A stretch of DNA of 64,000 bases from Mesorhizobium kowhaii (GTDB taxonomy: Bacteria; Pseudomonadota; Alphaproteobacteria; Rhizobiales; Rhizobiaceae), in the NCBI RefSeq assembly GCF_003253745.1, contig NZ_MZXV01000040.1:186001-250000 (forward strand). Direction: 5' to 3'. Below are positions 49,088 to 57,763 of this stretch, piece by piece; position 1 is the first letter of the stretch; each line of letters opens with the position of its first letter. The position numbers and the translations under genes were made by a program. Under the pieces are notes generated by a model that saw nothing but the letters and a program-made list of their open reading frames with translations, was not told the origin of the DNA and did not search any database.

Positions 49088-49642
49088 TCACGCAACCTCG
49101 ATAAACCGGATCACGGTCTCGCCGTAACTGCGCTCGTCCAGCACGGAGAAGCCGGGGCCTGGCTCGAAGGGCGCCACAGCCGCCTCCTCGACCACGCACA
49201 GCGCGCCGGGGCGAAGCCAGCCGCCGGCCCTGGCCGACTGCAAGGCGCGCTCGCCGAGGCCCTTGCCATAGGGCGGATCGGCGAAGACAAGGCCGAACGG
49301 TGCGAGCGTGCCGGCCTCGCCAAGGCCCGTCGCATCGCGGCGGAAAATCTTGGTGCGGCCAGTCAGGCCGAACGCCTCGACATTGTCGCGGATCAGGCCA
49401 CGGCCTTCGGCCGATTCCTCGATGAAGACGCCGTAGGAGGCACCGCGCGACAGCGCTTCGAGACCGAGCGCGCCGGTGCCGGCGAACAGGTCGAGCACGC
49501 GCGCCCCCTCCAGTTGCTCCGCAAAGCGATGCGCCAGCACGTTGAAGACGGCCTCGCGGGTGCGATCGGTCGTCGGGCGGATAGCGCTGCTGCGGGGTGT
49601 CGCCAGGGAACGCCCGCGAAACTCACCGCCGACAATCCTCAT
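49088..49642 (-). CDS. rsmD: 16S rRNA (guanine(966)-N(2))-methyltransferase
   Basis: A 184-residue SAM-dependent methyltransferase. The start MRIVGGEFRGRSLATP and TRPTTDRTREAVFNVL-type block (IRPTTDRTREAVFNVLAH), the SAM motif VLDLFAGTGALGLEALSRG and the catalytic NPPY-type motif, here ADPPYGKGLGE, identify RsmD. It lies 30 bases downstream of the RluB-like gene in the same direction, the common alphaproteobacterial arrangement of two ribosomal RNA modification genes. Confidence 0.95.
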   Translation of the reverse strand: MRIVGGEFRGRSLATPRSSAIRPTTDRTREAVFNVLAHRFAEQLEGARVLDLFAGTGALGLEALSRGASYGVFIEESAEGRGLIRDNVEAFGLTGRTKIFRRDATGLGEAGTLAPFGLVFADPPYGKGLGERALQSARAGGWLRPGALCVVEEAAVAPFEPGPGFSVLDERSYGETVIRFIEVA

Positions 49643-49645
49643 TAG

Positions 49646-49679
49646 AATCCGGGCCTCATTTCAATCCGGGCCTCATTTC
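49646..49679. repeat. 17-bp tandem direct repeat at the end of the RluB-like gene
   Basis: AATCCGGGCCTCATTTC occurs at 49646-49662 and again at 49663-49679 with no gap. The second copy holds the TGA stop of the RluB-like gene; the first carries the same TCA 17 bases on. Recent slippage duplication. Confidence 0.85.
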
Positions 49680-51880
49680 GTCCTGGGACCCTTGGGGCCG
49701 CTGCGCGGCCGTTCGCCGCCACCGGCGCCGCCCGGACGCTCGCCACGCGGCTTGCCAAACGGCTTGGCGCCGGCCGGTTTGCCATAGGAGGGCTTGAACG
49801 AAGCCTTGCGCGCCTTGGCGTCAGCCGCCTTGGCGGCGTCAGCCTCAGCCCTGCCCTTGCCGATCGGCCGCGCGCCCGGTGCCATCCAGACATTGGCCTT
49901 GCGCTGGCCGGGCGGCTCGATCGGCCGCTGCTCGCGCTCGGATTTCTTGCCACCGCCCGGCTTGCCACCAAAACCACCGCGCGGCTTGTCACCAAAGCCG
50001 CCACGGGGCTTGTCACCAAAGCTGCGTTCGGGTCTCGGACCGCGTTCGCCATAGCTCTTTTCCGGCCCGGCGCCCCTGTCGGGACTTGTCGACAGCTTGC
50101 CCAGTGCCTCGTCGCGGCTGCCTTCACGGCGCTTGCGGTTCTTGATCAGCCCGCCCTCGCCGATCGGCCGGCGTTCGCCGTCGCGGGTGAATTTCGGCCG
50201 TTCCGGCTCCGGCTCGCGAATCTCGGTGCGCCGCATCGGCTTGTTGGAAAACGGCTTTGAAATCTCGGCATCGAAATTGGCGCCTGATTCCTCGACAAGA
50301 CGCTCGCCAAGCTGGTCGCGCAGCACCCGGCCCTTGATCTCCAGCACATGGCCCTCGGCGAGGTCATCGAGCTGGAACGGCCCGTAGGAGATGCGGATCA
50401 GCCGCGTCACATCGAGACCAAGCGAACCGAGGATGTTCCTGACTTCGCGGTTCTTGCCTTCGCGCAGGCCGATGGTCAGCCAGGCATTGGTGCCTTGCTC
50501 ACGGTCGAGCGTCGCTTCGATGGCGCCGTAAAAGACGCCGTCGACGGCAATGCCTTCACGCAGGCCGGCAAGCGCGCTTTCCTCGACCTTGCCGTGGACG
50601 CGCACGCGGTAGCGGCGCAGCCAGCCGGTGGCCGGCAGTTCGAGCACGCGCGACAAGCCGCCATCATTGGTGAGCAGCAGCAGGCCTTCGGTGTTGATGT
50701 CGAGACGGCCGATGGTCATCAGCCGCGGCAATTCAGCCGGCAGCACGTCGAAGACGGTCTTGCGGCCCTCGGGATCGCGGTTGGTGGTGACGACGCCGGC
50801 CGGCTTGTGGAACAGGAACAGGCGTGTGCGCTCGATCGGCGGGATTTCCATGCCGTCGAGATGGATGATGTCGTCGGGCATGACGTTGAAAGCCGGCGAG
50901 GTCAGCGCGCGGCCATTGACCTTGACGCGGCCGGCGGCGATCAGCTCCTCGGCGTCGCGGCGCGAAGCAAGGCCGGCACGCGCCAGCCGCTTGGCGATGC
51001 GCTCGCCTGCCTCTTCCGTCGCTTCCGCGGAACGTGGACGCGGCTTGAAGCCAGCACCCGATGCCCCTTGCGGCCGATCACTGAAGTCGCGCTTGGGACG
51101 GTCGCCACCGAAGTCACGCTTGGGATGGTCAGCGAAATCGCGCTTGGGGCCAGCGAAGTCACGCTTCGGACGATCGCCGGCGTCGCGTGGCGCACGATCG
51201 CTAAAATCTCGCTTGGGACGGTCGAAGCGATTTTCGCCGCCCTCCGCCGCCGCAGCAGCCGGACGATCGCCGCGCGGTGCATAAGGCTTGCGCGGTCCTT
51301 CGCGCTTTTCATACGGCTTGCGCTCGCCTTCGGCCGCCATCGGACGATCGCCGCGCGGTGCATAAGGTTTGCGCGGTCCTTCGCGCTTTTCATACGGCTT
51401 GCGTTCACCCTCCGCCGCCATCGGACGGTCGCCACGTGGCGCATAAGGCTTGCGCGGCCCTTCGCGCTTTTCATACGGCTTGCGCTCGCCCTCGGCTGCC
51501 ATTGGACGGTCGCCGCGTGGCGCGTAGGGCTTGCGCGGCCCTTCGCGCTTTTCATAAGGCTTGCGCTCGCCTTCGGCCGCCATCGGGCGGTCGCCACGCG
51601 GTGCGTAGGGCTTGCGTGGTCCCTCCCGCTTCGCAAAAGGCTTGCCTTCGGGACGCGGCCCCTTGCTGAATGGCTTGTCGCCGCCCTTGAAGTCGCGCTT
51701 CGGCCGCTCGCCTTCGGCCGCCACCGGCCGATCGCCGCGCGGTGCGTAAGGTTTCTTGGCGCCAAAGGACGGCTTGCCGCCTTTGCCGGCGGCGTCATCG
51801 CGGCTGCGCGGTCCCGAAGCTTTCGAGCCGCTCCTGACCGGACCCTTTTTGGGTCGGAATTTCTTGTCGCTGTCGTCCAT
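49673..51880 (-). CDS. RluB-type pseudouridine synthase with long repetitive disordered arms
   Basis: A 735-residue protein. The enzyme core spans about 290-530: an S4 domain (ERIAKRLARAGLASRRDAEEL, about 292), then LFLFHKPAGVVTTNRDPEGR, the catalytic Asp in GRLDINTEGLLLLTN (about 393) and LTIGLREGKNREVRNIL. Family members are near 250-300 residues. Here a highly basic N-terminal arm (about 1-285) and a similar C-terminal arm (about 550-735), both rich in Arg, Lys, Pro and Gly, are added. The N-terminal arm contains an 81-bp repeat in tandem. It modifies large-subunit rRNA (RluB position is inference). I chose the ATG at 51880. Confidence 0.9.
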   Translation of the reverse strand: MDDSDKKFRPKKGPVRSGSKASGPRSRDDAAGKGGKPSFGAKKPYAPRGDRPVAAEGERPKRDFKGGDKPFSKGPRPEGKPFAKREGPRKPYAPRGDRPMAAEGERKPYEKREGPRKPYAPRGDRPMAAEGERKPYEKREGPRKPYAPRGDRPMAAEGERKPYEKREGPRKPYAPRGDRPMAAEGERKPYEKREGPRKPYAPRGDRPAAAAAEGGENRFDRPKRDFSDRAPRDAGDRPKRDFAGPKRDFADHPKRDFGGDRPKRDFSDRPQGASGAGFKPRPRSAEATEEAGERIAKRLARAGLASRRDAEELIAAGRVKVNGRALTSPAFNVMPDDIIHLDGMEIPPIERTRLFLFHKPAGVVTTNRDPEGRKTVFDVLPAELPRLMTIGRLDINTEGLLLLTNDGGLSRVLELPATGWLRRYRVRVHGKVEESALAGLREGIAVDGVFYGAIEATLDREQGTNAWLTIGLREGKNREVRNILGSLGLDVTRLIRISYGPFQLDDLAEGHVLEIKGRVLRDQLGERLVEESGANFDAEISKPFSNKPMRRTEIREPEPERPKFTRDGERRPIGEGGLIKNRKRREGSRDEALGKLSTSPDRGAGPEKSYGERGPRPERSFGDKPRGGFGDKPRGGFGGKPGGGKKSEREQRPIEPPGQRKANVWMAPGARPIGKGRAEADAAKAADAKARKASFKPSYGKPAGAKPFGKPRGERPGGAGGGERPRSGPKGPRTK
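51298..51621 (-). repeat. Four tandem copies of an 81-bp coding repeat
   Basis: Copies begin at 51298, 51379, 51460 and 51541, each 81 bases. A degenerate further copy starts at 51622 and partial ones lie before 51298. Each encodes 27 residues of the pattern KPYEKREGPRKPYAPRGDRP plus MAAEGER. Third-position differences between copies show they are not a very recent exact duplication. Confidence 0.92.
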
Positions 51881-51960
51881 GTGGCCTTTGTCCGTTTGCG
51901 CTGCTACAGCGTGGCGCATCCTTTTGGGCGCGCAACGAACGCTGTAGCACTTTTGATTTG

Positions 51961-52008
51961 GCGCATGATCATTTCCGAAAACCGAGTCCGATTTTCGAGG
52001 TTATGCGC
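51961..52008. repeat. Palindromic intergenic repeat, GCATGATC family, copy 2
   Basis: GCGCATGATC (51961) and GGTTATGCGC (ending 52008) flank a core with CCGAAAACCGAG and GATTTTCGAG. The innermost arm bases are diverged; the outer six pair. It lies between the divergent RluB-like and tadA genes. Confidence 0.75.
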
Positions 52009-52028
52009 TCAATAACAGGATCACCGGA

Positions 52029-52073
52029 GTTTGTCAGGGAAAAGTGGTCACCGGTTTTTCCGGGAAGACAAAC
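52029..52073. repeat. Second small palindromic repeat before tadA
   Basis: Arms GTTTGTC (52029-52035) and GACAAAC (52067-52073) enclose GGGAAAAGTGG and CCGGTTTTTCC blocks, themselves partly complementary. It belongs to a different repeat family from its neighbour at 51961. Confidence 0.65.
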
Positions 52074-52111
52074 GAAAACCAAAAGCCTGGAGTGGCGAGG
52101 AGATAATCGGA

Positions 52112-52126
52112 ATGGATATCGCGTGA
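52112..52126 (+). other. Four-codon leader frame coupled to the tadA start
   Basis: ATG GAT ATC GCG TGA, with GAGGAG about 10 bases upstream. Its stop codon overlaps the GTG start of tadA by the pattern GTGA. Translational coupling of this leader to tadA is a hypothesis from geometry alone. Confidence 0.35.
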
Positions 52127-52572
52127 AGCGGCCGGATTTCATGGCGCTGGCGCTGAAAGAGGCTGAAGGCGCCGCCTTGCGCGGCGAAGTGCCGGTCGGC
52201 GCCGTGATCGCCAGGGGCGGCACGGTCGTTGCCAGCGCTGGTAACCGCACCCGCGAGCTTGCCGATCCGACGGCGCACGCCGAGATGCTGGTCATCCGCG
52301 AGGCCTGCCGCAAACTCTCGAGCGAGCGGCTCACCGGCCATGATCTCTATGTGACGCTGGAACCTTGCGCCATGTGCGCCGGCGCCATTTCCTTCGCCCG
52401 GCTGCGCCGGCTCTATTTCGGCGCCGCCGACGACAAGGGCGGCGCGGTGATCAATGGCGCGCGCTTCTTCGCCTCGCCGACCTGCCACCACGCGCCCGAT
52501 ATCTATCCGGGCATGGGCGAGACCGAAGCGGCCCTGCTGCTCAAAGGATTTTTCCGGGAGCGGCGCGACTGA
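52123..52572 (+). CDS. tadA: tRNA-specific adenosine deaminase
   Basis: A 149-residue zinc deaminase that makes inosine at the wobble base of tRNA-Arg(ACG). The zinc and catalytic residues are in PTAHAEMLVIREA and LEPCAMCAGAI. The start is probably GTG at 52123 (VKRPDFMALALKEAE, close to the usual family beginning); ATG at 52141 is the fallback. A strong GAGGAG serves an ATG at 52112 that opens a four-codon frame (MDIA) whose TGA overlaps this GTG. It is divergent from the RluB-like gene. Confidence 0.95.
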   Translation: MKRPDFMALALKEAEGAALRGEVPVGAVIARGGTVVASAGNRTRELADPTAHAEMLVIREACRKLSSERLTGHDLYVTLEPCAMCAGAISFARLRRLYFGAADDKGGAVINGARFFASPTCHHAPDIYPGMGETEAALLLKGFFRERRD

Positions 52573-52621
52573 CCCGGGCGCAGCGCCCGGCAACGCAAAA
52601 GCAACGAAGCGTAGCCCGTCT

Positions 52622-53302
52622 TTACAGCGACGGCAGCCAGTCGAACCAGCCGCTGCCCTTCTTGCCTTCCGCCTCTTTCTTGAGACGGCGTTGCTTCTTG
52701 TATTCGTCCTCGCCAAGCTGATCTTGCGGCGCGGTGCTGGCCGCGACGCGATACTGCACCGGCGGTTCGCTCAGATATTTGCGGGTGTTCGGGTCGCCCT
52801 GCTTGCTTTCGGCAAGGCGGCGCTGGATCTCGGCGGCGCGGCCCGTGTCGGAATCGGCTGGACTCCAGCGCGGCGGGTGGCTCGAGCCTGAATCCGCCAT
52901 TGCCTTCTTGATCGATGCCGGATCGGTCTGCACGTCGTCGACGATCTCTGACTGATAAGCCGGATCGTTCTGATGGGCGGTCGCGTCGGCGCGCAGGCGG
53001 GCGCGGCGCTGCTCCGGCGATTCGGGCCATTCGGCGCTCGCCGTCTCGATGCTGTCCTGCGGCGCCGGCAGCGCTTCCTTCTGGCCTGGCGCCGGCTTGA
53101 CCAGCGTCGGACGCGGCTTGTAGTCGATCTGTTCCTTGCGCTTCGGCGCAAACGAAAAGGCGCTGGAAATATCGCCGGCCAGCTGTTCGCCGGCGGTCTT
53201 GTCGGTGCCATAGGTCGGAGAGCCCATGCAGCCGGACAAAGCGAGGCCCGATGCGACAAGCGGCGCCAGCAGCGCCAGGCGCGCGTTATATCTCTCGGTC
53301 AT
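52622..53302 (-). CDS. Lipoprotein of unknown function
   Basis: A 226-residue protein with a clear lipobox (LVASGLALSGCMGS, cleavage before Cys), so it is anchored to a membrane after export. The rest is hydrophilic, rich in Pro, Ala, Glu and Lys, with a repeated acidic/basic heptad feel near residues 95-180 and a basic tail ending GSGWFDWLPSL. The ATG at 53302 gives the signal peptide. Orthologues follow ileS in other rhizobia (from memory), which is consistent with its place here. Confidence 0.82.
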   Translation of the reverse strand: MTERYNARLALLAPLVASGLALSGCMGSPTYGTDKTAGEQLAGDISSAFSFAPKRKEQIDYKPRPTLVKPAPGQKEALPAPQDSIETASAEWPESPEQRRARLRADATAHQNDPAYQSEIVDDVQTDPASIKKAMADSGSSHPPRWSPADSDTGRAAEIQRRLAESKQGDPNTRKYLSEPPVQYRVAASTAPQDQLGEDEYKKQRRLKKEAEGKKGSGWFDWLPSL

Positions 53303-53519
53303 GCCAAAAAGTCCCACTCTAGACAGCCTCTCGATTGCCACCGGCCTTTATGTCCGGTTCCCCATCGTCCAAGCACTTGCGACGGAAATCCGGCGACAAT
53401 TTGTCTTCCGGAGTTTCGCGTGTTTACCTCAACCACTCGTTAAGGGCAACGCGCGGGCGGATTTCGCCCGCCCGGCGTGGCATTTGTGCACCGACAGAGC
53501 CTTTCTGATCGCCGGCCTA

Positions 53520-56492
53520 TCAAAGCCGGCCAAGCGCCTTCAACTCGTGCAGCACCGCCGCATCGCGCGCCGAAACGTCGGGAAACGCAGCGTCCTGTCC
53601 GACATCGGCGGTGTAGCGCCAGGACCGTGCGCATTTCACCAGGCCACGGTCCTCGGCCTTCTCGACCACCACGGCGACGCCCCTGACGTCGTCGAGCGTG
53701 AAGGCACCAGCTGGCGCCTCGCCATGAGCGATGACCAGATCGCTGGTGATCGCCATCTCGGCCATGTCGACATCGGATATCGCCGCTTCGAGCGCTGCAT
53801 CGTTGATGTTGACGACCGGCACCGCTTCCAGCGACGAGCCTATCACCTTCTGAGCACGTGCGATCTCCAGCGCACCGGTGACGACGCGTCGCACCTGCCG
53901 CACCTTGCGCCACTTTTCCGCCAGCGCTTCGTTCTTCCAGTTCGCCGGGATTTGCGGGAACTGGTCGAGATGCACCGAGACGGCGTCCGGATGACGGTCG
54001 AGCCAGGCTTCTTCCATGGTGAAAGGCAGCATCGGCGCCAGCCATTTCACCAGGCAGTCGAAGAGATGGCGCACGACCTGCACCGAGGCCCTGCGCTTCA
54101 CGCTCGACGGCCCGTCACAGTAGAGGGCATCCTTGCGGATGTCGAAATAGAAGGCCGAGAGTTCCACCACCATGAAATCAAGCAGCGTGCGCGTGATGCG
54201 CTTGAATTCGAAAGCGTCGTAGCCCGAGCGCACGACTTCATCCAGCTCGGCCAGCCGGTGCAGCATCAGCCGCTCCAGCTCCGGCATCTTGTCCAGCGGC
54301 ACCTCCTCGCCATCGTCATGCGCAAGCGTGCCCAGCATCCAGCGGATGGTGTTGCGCAGCTTGCGATAGGCGTCGATGTTGGTCTGCAGCACATTCTTGC
54401 CGAGCCGCTGGTCTTCCCAGTAGTCGGTCGTCACCACCCACAGGCGCAGGATGTCGGCACCCGACTGCTTGATGACGTCCTGCGGCACGACGGTGTTGCC
54501 GAGCGACTTCGACATCTTGCGCCCGTCCTCGTCCATGGTGAAGCCATGGGTGACGACGGTGTCGTAAGGCGCCCTGCCCCTGGTGCCGCAGCTTTCCAGC
54601 AGCGAGGAGTGGAACCAGCCGCGATGCTGGTCGGAGCCTTCAAGATAGACGTCGGCCGGCCATTTCAGGTCAGGACGATCCTCCAGCGTGAAGGCGTGCG
54701 TAGAGCCCGAATCGAACCAGACGTCGAGGATGTCCATCACCTGCTTCCACTTGGATGCATCGTGATTGCCAAGGAAACGCTCCTTGGCGCCGGCGGCGAA
54801 CCAGGCGTCGGCGCCCTCCTGCTCGAAGGCGTCCATGATGCGCTGGTTGACCGCCTCGTCCTTCAGCACATTGCCGTCGGCATCAGCGAAGACGGCGATC
54901 GGCACGCCCCAGGCGCGCTGGCGCGACAGCACCCAATCGGGGCGCTCCTCGATCATGGCGCGGATGCGGTTCTGGCCGGCGGCGGGCACGAAACGGGTGT
55001 CGTCGATCGCCCTCAGCGCGCGGCTGCGCAACGTCGAGCCGTCGCCGAGGTCCTTGTCCATATAGACAAACCACTGCGGCGTGTTGCGGAAGATGATCGG
55101 TTTTTTGGATCGCCACGAATGCGGATAGCTGTGCTTCAGCCGGCCACGCGCAAACAGCGCGTTGCGCTTGATCAGCTCATCGATGACCGCCTGGTTGGCG
55201 TTGCCCTTCTTGCCATTGTCGTCGATGACGCGTGCGGCTCCGTCCTCGCGGTCCGGGCCAAAACCCGGCGCGTCCTTGGTGAAGAAGCCGCCATCGTCGA
55301 CGGCGAACGGAATGGCGCTGTCGATGCCGCGCGCGCGCAGATCCGCCGCGGCATCCATCCAGGCGTCAAAGTCCTCGCGGCCGTGGCCGGGCGCGGTGTG
55401 GACGAAGCCGGTGCCGGCGTCGTCGGTGACATGGTCGCCGGCGAGCATGGGCACGGGGAACTCATAGCCGCCGCCAAAACCCTTGAACGGGTGCGAAAGC
55501 GTAAGACTTCCAAGCTCTTGCGCCGAAACACTGCGAAGCCGATCCAAGGTGACCTTGGCCTTGGCAGCGGACTCGTCGGCCAGCGCGTCGGCGAAGATCA
55601 GCTTTTCGCCCGGCTGTGGGCCGAACGCATTCTCGGCCGCCGTGACCTCGTAGAGGCCATAGCTGATGCGTGGCGAATAGTTGACGGCGCGGTTGCCTGG
55701 GATCGTCCATGGCGTCGTCGTCCAGATGACGACGTGGGCCTGCAACAGATCCAGCGTCCCCTCTGTCAGTTTGGTCGCGCCATCATCGACAGGCCGGACC
55801 AGGCTGACGACGGGAAACTTCACCCAAATCGTGTCGGACTCGTAATCCTGGTACTCTACCTCGGCCTCGGCAAGTGCCGTGCGTTCGACCACACTCCACA
55901 TCACCGGCTTGGAGCCGCGATAGAGCTGGCCCGACATGGCAAACTTCAGCAGTTCGCCGGCGATGCGTGACTCGGCATGGAAAGCCATCGTCGTATAAGG
56001 ATTCTTGAAGTCGCCGATGACGCCGAGCCGCTGGAACTCGCCGCCCTGCACCGTGATCCAGTGCGCGGCGAACTCGCGGCATTCCCGGCGGAACTCGTTG
56101 ACCGGAACCTCGTCCTTGTTCTTGCCCTTGGCGCGATACTGCTCCTCGATCTTCCATTCGATCGGCAGGCCATGGCAGTCCCAGCCTGGCACGTAGTTCG
56201 AGTCATAGCCGCGCATCTGGAACGAGCGGGTGATGACGTCCTTGAGGATCTTGTTCAGCGCATGGCCGATATGGATATTGCCGTTGGCGTAGGGCGGACC
56301 GTCATGCAGCACGTATTTGGTGCGGCCGGCCGCGCTCTCGCGCAGCTTGCGGTAGAGATCCATGTCCTGCCAGCGCTGGACCAGCAGCGGCTCCTTTTCG
56401 GGCAAGCCGGCGCGCATCGGGAAATCCGTCTGCGGCAAATAAAGCGTCTTGGAATAGTCGATTGTTGAATTACTGGGCGTTTCGTCGGTCAT
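53520..56492 (-). CDS. ileS: Isoleucyl-tRNA synthetase
   Basis: A 990-residue class I synthetase. The HIGH motif is at residues 74-77 (GNIHIGHALNK), the editing (CP1) domain includes WTTTPWTIPGNRAV and TGFVHTAPGHGREDF, and the KMSKS motif is in DGRKMSKSLGNTV. An anticodon-binding domain follows to about 900. The long C-terminal zinc knuckle of many bacterial forms is not evident; the gene ends KALGRL after a segment without the Cys pairs. A 217-base gap separates it from the lipoprotein gene downstream. Confidence 0.97.
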   Translation of the reverse strand: MTDETPSNSTIDYSKTLYLPQTDFPMRAGLPEKEPLLVQRWQDMDLYRKLRESAAGRTKYVLHDGPPYANGNIHIGHALNKILKDVITRSFQMRGYDSNYVPGWDCHGLPIEWKIEEQYRAKGKNKDEVPVNEFRRECREFAAHWITVQGGEFQRLGVIGDFKNPYTTMAFHAESRIAGELLKFAMSGQLYRGSKPVMWSVVERTALAEAEVEYQDYESDTIWVKFPVVSLVRPVDDGATKLTEGTLDLLQAHVVIWTTTPWTIPGNRAVNYSPRISYGLYEVTAAENAFGPQPGEKLIFADALADESAAKAKVTLDRLRSVSAQELGSLTLSHPFKGFGGGYEFPVPMLAGDHVTDDAGTGFVHTAPGHGREDFDAWMDAAADLRARGIDSAIPFAVDDGGFFTKDAPGFGPDREDGAARVIDDNGKKGNANQAVIDELIKRNALFARGRLKHSYPHSWRSKKPIIFRNTPQWFVYMDKDLGDGSTLRSRALRAIDDTRFVPAAGQNRIRAMIEERPDWVLSRQRAWGVPIAVFADADGNVLKDEAVNQRIMDAFEQEGADAWFAAGAKERFLGNHDASKWKQVMDILDVWFDSGSTHAFTLEDRPDLKWPADVYLEGSDQHRGWFHSSLLESCGTRGRAPYDTVVTHGFTMDEDGRKMSKSLGNTVVPQDVIKQSGADILRLWVVTTDYWEDQRLGKNVLQTNIDAYRKLRNTIRWMLGTLAHDDGEEVPLDKMPELERLMLHRLAELDEVVRSGYDAFEFKRITRTLLDFMVVELSAFYFDIRKDALYCDGPSSVKRRASVQVVRHLFDCLVKWLAPMLPFTMEEAWLDRHPDAVSVHLDQFPQIPANWKNEALAEKWRKVRQVRRVVTGALEIARAQKVIGSSLEAVPVVNINDAALEAAISDVDMAEMAITSDLVIAHGEAPAGAFTLDDVRGVAVVVEKAEDRGLVKCARSWRYTADVGQDAAFPDVSARDAAVLHELKALGRL

Positions 56493-56783
56493 TGGTCTGC
56501 CATGTGCATGCCCGGCGGCGAAGGGCTCGGGCGTTGAAGTCTTTGCTTTGACGCATATCGATTTCCCAAAACCGAAGCCACTTTTGGGCGAAATGCGTTG
56601 ATGATCTGGAAAAAGCGCGAGAGGCCGCGCGCAAGATTCCCGGCGGCTCCGGCGACCCTCAGGCCGCCCGGAACACCGGGCCGGTAATTCGTATCGTCAG
56701 CGCGTGAAGGCGCGAAAAGCTCGTCATCGGTGGGCTTTTAGCGGAGATAGGCGCAGGAATAAAGTGTCTCTCGTTCGATTCGA
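56493..56783. other. 291-bp intergenic region between ileS and the MipA gene
   Basis: Contains the palindromic repeat at 56551-56598 and otherwise GC-rich sequence with no coding pattern. The ileS promoter must lie here. No clear -35/-10 pair was identified. Confidence 0.5.
56551..56598. repeat. Palindromic intergenic repeat, GCATGATC family, copy 3
   Basis: ACGCATATCG (56551-56560) pairs with CGAAATGCGT (56589-56598) at nine of ten positions around a core with CCCAAAACCG and CCACTTTTGGG. The core keeps pairing through CCC/GGG, where copies 1 and 4 have CCG/CGG. Confidence 0.8.
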
Positions 56784-57590
56784 TTACATCGTAAAATCGA
56801 AGCGGTAGGTGGTCGACACGCCGATCATGAACTGATTGCGGTCGCCGCGTTCCCTGACCAGGCTGGAATCGGCCGCCGGTCCCATCAGGCGCGAATATTC
56901 ACCGAACAGGCTGGCGGTCATCGGCTCCGTCACCTTCCAGGTTATGGCGCCACCGAGGCCGGTCGATTTCAGCCCGCCGCCGGGATGATATTCGCTGAGG
57001 CCAGAGGCGACGGCCTCCTGCGCGTCGACGCCATAATAGGCGTCGAAATACTTGGCCGAGGCGAACGACACACGCGGTCCGCCCGAAATCCTGATTGTTG
57101 GCGTCACATCGTAGAAGGCGTCAGCGGCGATATCGGCGACAAAGCCGTTATGGGCGCGAATGCCGTGGCGCAGTTCGGCGCGGGCGCGCAGCCAATCGGT
57201 CGGATAGAATTCGAAGAAGCCGCCGACCTCGCCACCCCAGCGAACCGGATCGAGGCCCTTCAGTTCATCGGCATTGTCGTCGTCACGGGAAAACAGGAAC
57301 TTGCCGGTCAGACCGGCGCGAACGCCGCCATCGTCGATCAGCGCCAGCGAGATGTTGTCGTTGCGTGAGGTGAAGCGGGCCGCCGGTCCTGCCTTGCCCA
57401 GCGAGATGATCGGCGAGGCGCTGAGCAGGTATTTCTTGCCGCCCTCGAAATTCGGCGCGATCATGCCGGTGGCGCCAACGGTCAGATACCAGTCGCCGGA
57501 CAGCCAGCTGCCCTCGCCCGCATTGGCAGCGCCCGCGCCACCCAGCACCGCAGCGGCCAACACCACAGAGATTTTTCCGACCGGACTCAT
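56784..57590 (-). CDS. MipA/OmpV family outer-membrane protein
   Basis: A 268-residue secreted beta-barrel protein. The signal peptide ends near AGAANAGEG; the mature part opens with WYLTVGATGMIAPNFEGGKKY and ends with the aromatic strand VSTTYRFDFTM that is typical of outer-membrane barrels. The family includes MltA-interacting protein and OmpV; here the precise partner is unknown. I chose the ATG at 57590; the longer open frame upstream has no signal-peptide character. The HdeD-like gene is divergent across 173 bases. Confidence 0.87.
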   Translation of the reverse strand: MSPVGKISVVLAAAVLGGAGAANAGEGSWLSGDWYLTVGATGMIAPNFEGGKKYLLSASPIISLGKAGPAARFTSRNDNISLALIDDGGVRAGLTGKFLFSRDDDNADELKGLDPVRWGGEVGGFFEFYPTDWLRARAELRHGIRAHNGFVADIAADAFYDVTPTIRISGGPRVSFASAKYFDAYYGVDAQEAVASGLSEYHPGGGLKSTGLGGAITWKVTEPMTASLFGEYSRLMGPAADSSLVRERGDRNQFMIGVSTTYRFDFTM

Positions 57591-57763
57591 GGCCACTCCA
57601 CTAACACAACGCACACGGTTTACCGATGAAAGCTTTGGCCGTCGTTTGGTAAAATTTGATTTAAACGCGAGACATCCGATCGCGGTTTGCGGCGATCCCG
57701 CCATCGGCTGGACGTTGGCAGGCGCCGGGACTAACCTCCAGGGCGCAGTATCCCGCGAGCCCG

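Noticed and set aside
51298..51621. Regular repeats considered as a CRISPR array
   Set aside because: Units are 81 bases with no unique spacers, all in frame inside a coding sequence.
50348..52015. 555-codon + strand frame with Leu/Ala/Arg-rich repeats
   Set aside because: It arises from reading the opposite strand of the 81-bp repeats and core of the RluB-like gene. The sense frame has the enzymatic motifs.
53226..55970. Long open frame on the + strand opposite ileS
   Set aside because: It is the mirror of a strong ileS coding sequence with all synthetase motifs. The antisense protein shows only His/Arg/Asp-rich shadow composition.
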